Positions 6,213-7,092 of a stretch of 7,092 nt of DNA are shown piece after piece. Position numbers and translations under genes: made by a program. The notes under the pieces are model-generated. The model had not been told where the DNA came from and ran no database searches. It saw only the letters and a list, made by a program, of their open reading frames with translations. This DNA is from Propionibacteriaceae bacterium (GTDB lineage Bacteria; Actinomycetota; Actinomycetes; Propionibacteriales; Propionibacteriaceae): NCBI GenBank assembly GCA_027353565.1, contig DAIEHO010000296.1, forward strand, positions 1-7,092, written 5' to 3'. Position 1 is the first letter of the stretch; each line of letters starts with the position of its first letter.

Positions 6213-6218
6213 GTGCCC

Positions 6219-6695
6219 ATGCGAGGTTCCCATCAGGACGCGGGCGAGCCGTCCGACGTCGAGCCGTCGGTCGGCGACCTCATCTTCCGGGTCACCCGTC
6301 GCCTGCGCCATGCGTCGGCGGAGGTCACGGAGCCGCTCGGCCTCAACCCGCACCAGGTCCGCGCTCTCCACGTCATGCTGCGCTCCTCCGAGGAAGGCGC
6401 TCGACCGACCACCATCGCCGAGCGGCTGCACGTCGCCCCACGGTCGGCCACCGACGTCATCGACGCGCTCGTGTCGAAAGGGCTGGCCACGCGGGTGCCC
6501 GACCCGTCTGACCGGCGGGCTGTACGGATCCATCTGACCGACGACGGAAGGGTGGTGCTCGCCCACGCCGACGAGGCGCGGGACCGCGTCCATGCCGAGG
6601 CGTTCCGCGTCCTGACCGAGGCCGAACGCGCCCAGCTCGTCGCGCTCCTGCGCAAGGTCGACGAGGCGGCGACCGAGCCCTGCACGCCGCACTGA
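6219..6695 (+). CDS. MarR-family transcriptional regulator
   Basis: MarR proteins are dimeric winged-helix DNA-binding proteins that usually repress their own gene and a neighbouring exporter or enzyme gene until a small ligand releases them. The 158-residue product has a first helix region (VGDLIFRVTRRLRHAS, about 18-33) and a winged-helix domain with TTIAERLHVAPRSATDVIDA across the helix-turn-helix. The wing motif DPSDRRAVRIHLTDDG is characteristic of the family. The C-terminal helix (LTEAERAQLVALLRKVDEA) would complete the dimer interface. The start is ATG at 6219; a GTG at 6213 is in frame and adds two residues, but it directly abuts the candidate -10. It is divergent from the ABC exporter gene across 113 nt, which makes the exporter the likely target. 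The ligand is unknown. Confidence 0.9.
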   Translation: MRGSHQDAGEPSDVEPSVGDLIFRVTRRLRHASAEVTEPLGLNPHQVRALHVMLRSSEEGARPTTIAERLHVAPRSATDVIDALVSKGLATRVPDPSDRRAVRIHLTDDGRVVLAHADEARDRVHAEAFRVLTEAERAQLVALLRKVDEAATEPCTPH

Positions 6696-6720
6696 CAGCT
6701 CGGGGTGGAGGTCGCACACC

Positions 6721-7092
6721 ATGTCCGCCAGGTCCGTAGCTCGCCGGCTCCTGGCTCTGGCCGCCCTCGCGTCGATGGCCGGGTGCTCAGCGAGCGGACC
6801 AGTGGCCCTCCCCACACCCACCGGCTCCTCTCCCACGACCGGTGGTGCGTCAGCGTCCGGGAACGGCCCTGATGTCGGTCCACGCCCGGAAGGGCTGCGA
6901 ACGGCTCTGGACGTCGCAGCCTTCGTGGACCCCGAGGGCCGGATCGTCTGCATGCTGGGCGCCGTGGGGGTCCGGTGCGACTACTTCGCCGAGGACCAGG
7001 CGTGGCAGGCCCCGAGACCGGGCAACTGCGACCTCGACGTCGGGTCGTCGCTCAGCGTCGACCGGACCGCGGGCACGTCGTGCGTCGGCGAC
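6721..7092 (+). CDS. Putative lipoprotein with a four-cysteine domain (partial, cut by right edge)
   Basis: An ATG at 6721 opens a frame of 124 codons still open at the window end. GGAGGT at 6707-6712 lies 8 nt upstream. The N-terminus is a lipoprotein signal: an arginine-rich start (RSVARR), a hydrophobic stretch LLALAALASM, then AGC with the lipidated cysteine at C22. A linker rich in Ser, Thr, Gly and Pro follows (about 23-58), as expected for a protein held outside the membrane. The visible domain (about 62-124) has cysteines C77, C86, C103 and C121 in the pattern GRIVCML, GVRCDY, GNCDLDVGSSLSV and CVGD. This resembles a small domain of unknown function found in secreted actinobacterial proteins (I think the DUF6636 type, from memory), probably with two disulfides. 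It starts 25 nt after the marR stop and is probably co-transcribed. Function unknown. Confidence 0.8.
   Translation, partial: MSARSVARRLLALAALASMAGCSASGPVALPTPTGSSPTTGGASASGNGPDVGPRPEGLRTALDVAAFVDPEGRIVCMLGAVGVRCDYFAEDQAWQAPRPGNCDLDVGSSLSVDRTAGTSCVGD

Noticed and set aside
3205..6537. A 1110-codon open frame on the plus strand
   Set aside because: It is antisense to ispH and the exporter gene, both of which have intact family motifs, and it runs on out of frame through marR. Its product is dominated by Arg, Asp, Val and Leu repeats typical of antisense frames in GC-rich genes, and it has no recognisable domain.
6051..6953. A 300-codon minus-strand frame opposite marR
   Set aside because: It is antisense to a clear MarR-family gene and to the lipoprotein gene, and has no domain of its own.

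Overview
This window looks like chromosomal DNA from a high-GC Gram-positive bacterium (Actinomycetota). The S4, S11, S13, L36, IF-1 and RNA polymerase alpha proteins are of actinobacterial type. The DNA is strongly GC-rich, so most reading frames stay open on both strands, and the intergenic hairpins lack U-tracts. A member of the Propionibacteriales/Nocardioidaceae is my best guess, at low confidence.

Left part (1-3061, minus strand): the alpha ribosomal-protein cluster in the transcribed order infA, rpmJ, rpsM, rpsK, rpsD, rpoA. rpoA runs off the left edge, so its C-terminal domain is not seen. The gaps rpsM-rpsK and rpsK-rpsD are 34-40 nt. The gaps rpmJ-rpsM (263 nt) and rpsD-rpoA (144 nt) are long and carry strong hairpins, including a tandem pair of GCAA-tetraloop hairpins upstream of rpsM. 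A candidate promoter and a 17-bp palindrome lie upstream of infA, so the cluster seems to start its own transcription at infA rather than being read through from secY-adk-map.

Middle part (3322-6105, minus strand): ispH, the last enzyme of the MEP isoprenoid pathway, lies 21 nt downstream of a gene for a complete half-size ABC exporter (membrane domain plus ATPase) that uses a TTG start. ispH has no visible Shine-Dalgarno sequence, but a TANNNT element 7 nt before its ATG suggests a leaderless transcript. A 10-bp-stem hairpin follows ispH.

Right part (6106-7092): a 113-nt divergent control region separates the exporter gene from a plus-strand MarR-family regulator gene. Candidate promoters for the two directions overlap around one inverted repeat, which fits a MarR protein controlling both itself and the exporter. 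After the regulator, with a good Shine-Dalgarno sequence, comes a lipoprotein gene with a four-cysteine C-terminal region. It is cut by the right edge.

Most of the window is conserved housekeeping DNA. I see no CRISPR array, tRNA, rRNA, insertion sequence or phage gene. The observations worth a second look are regulatory: the tandem GNRA hairpins before rpsM, the infA palindrome, the rpsD-rpoA hairpin, the MarR-exporter divergon and the two probable leaderless starts.
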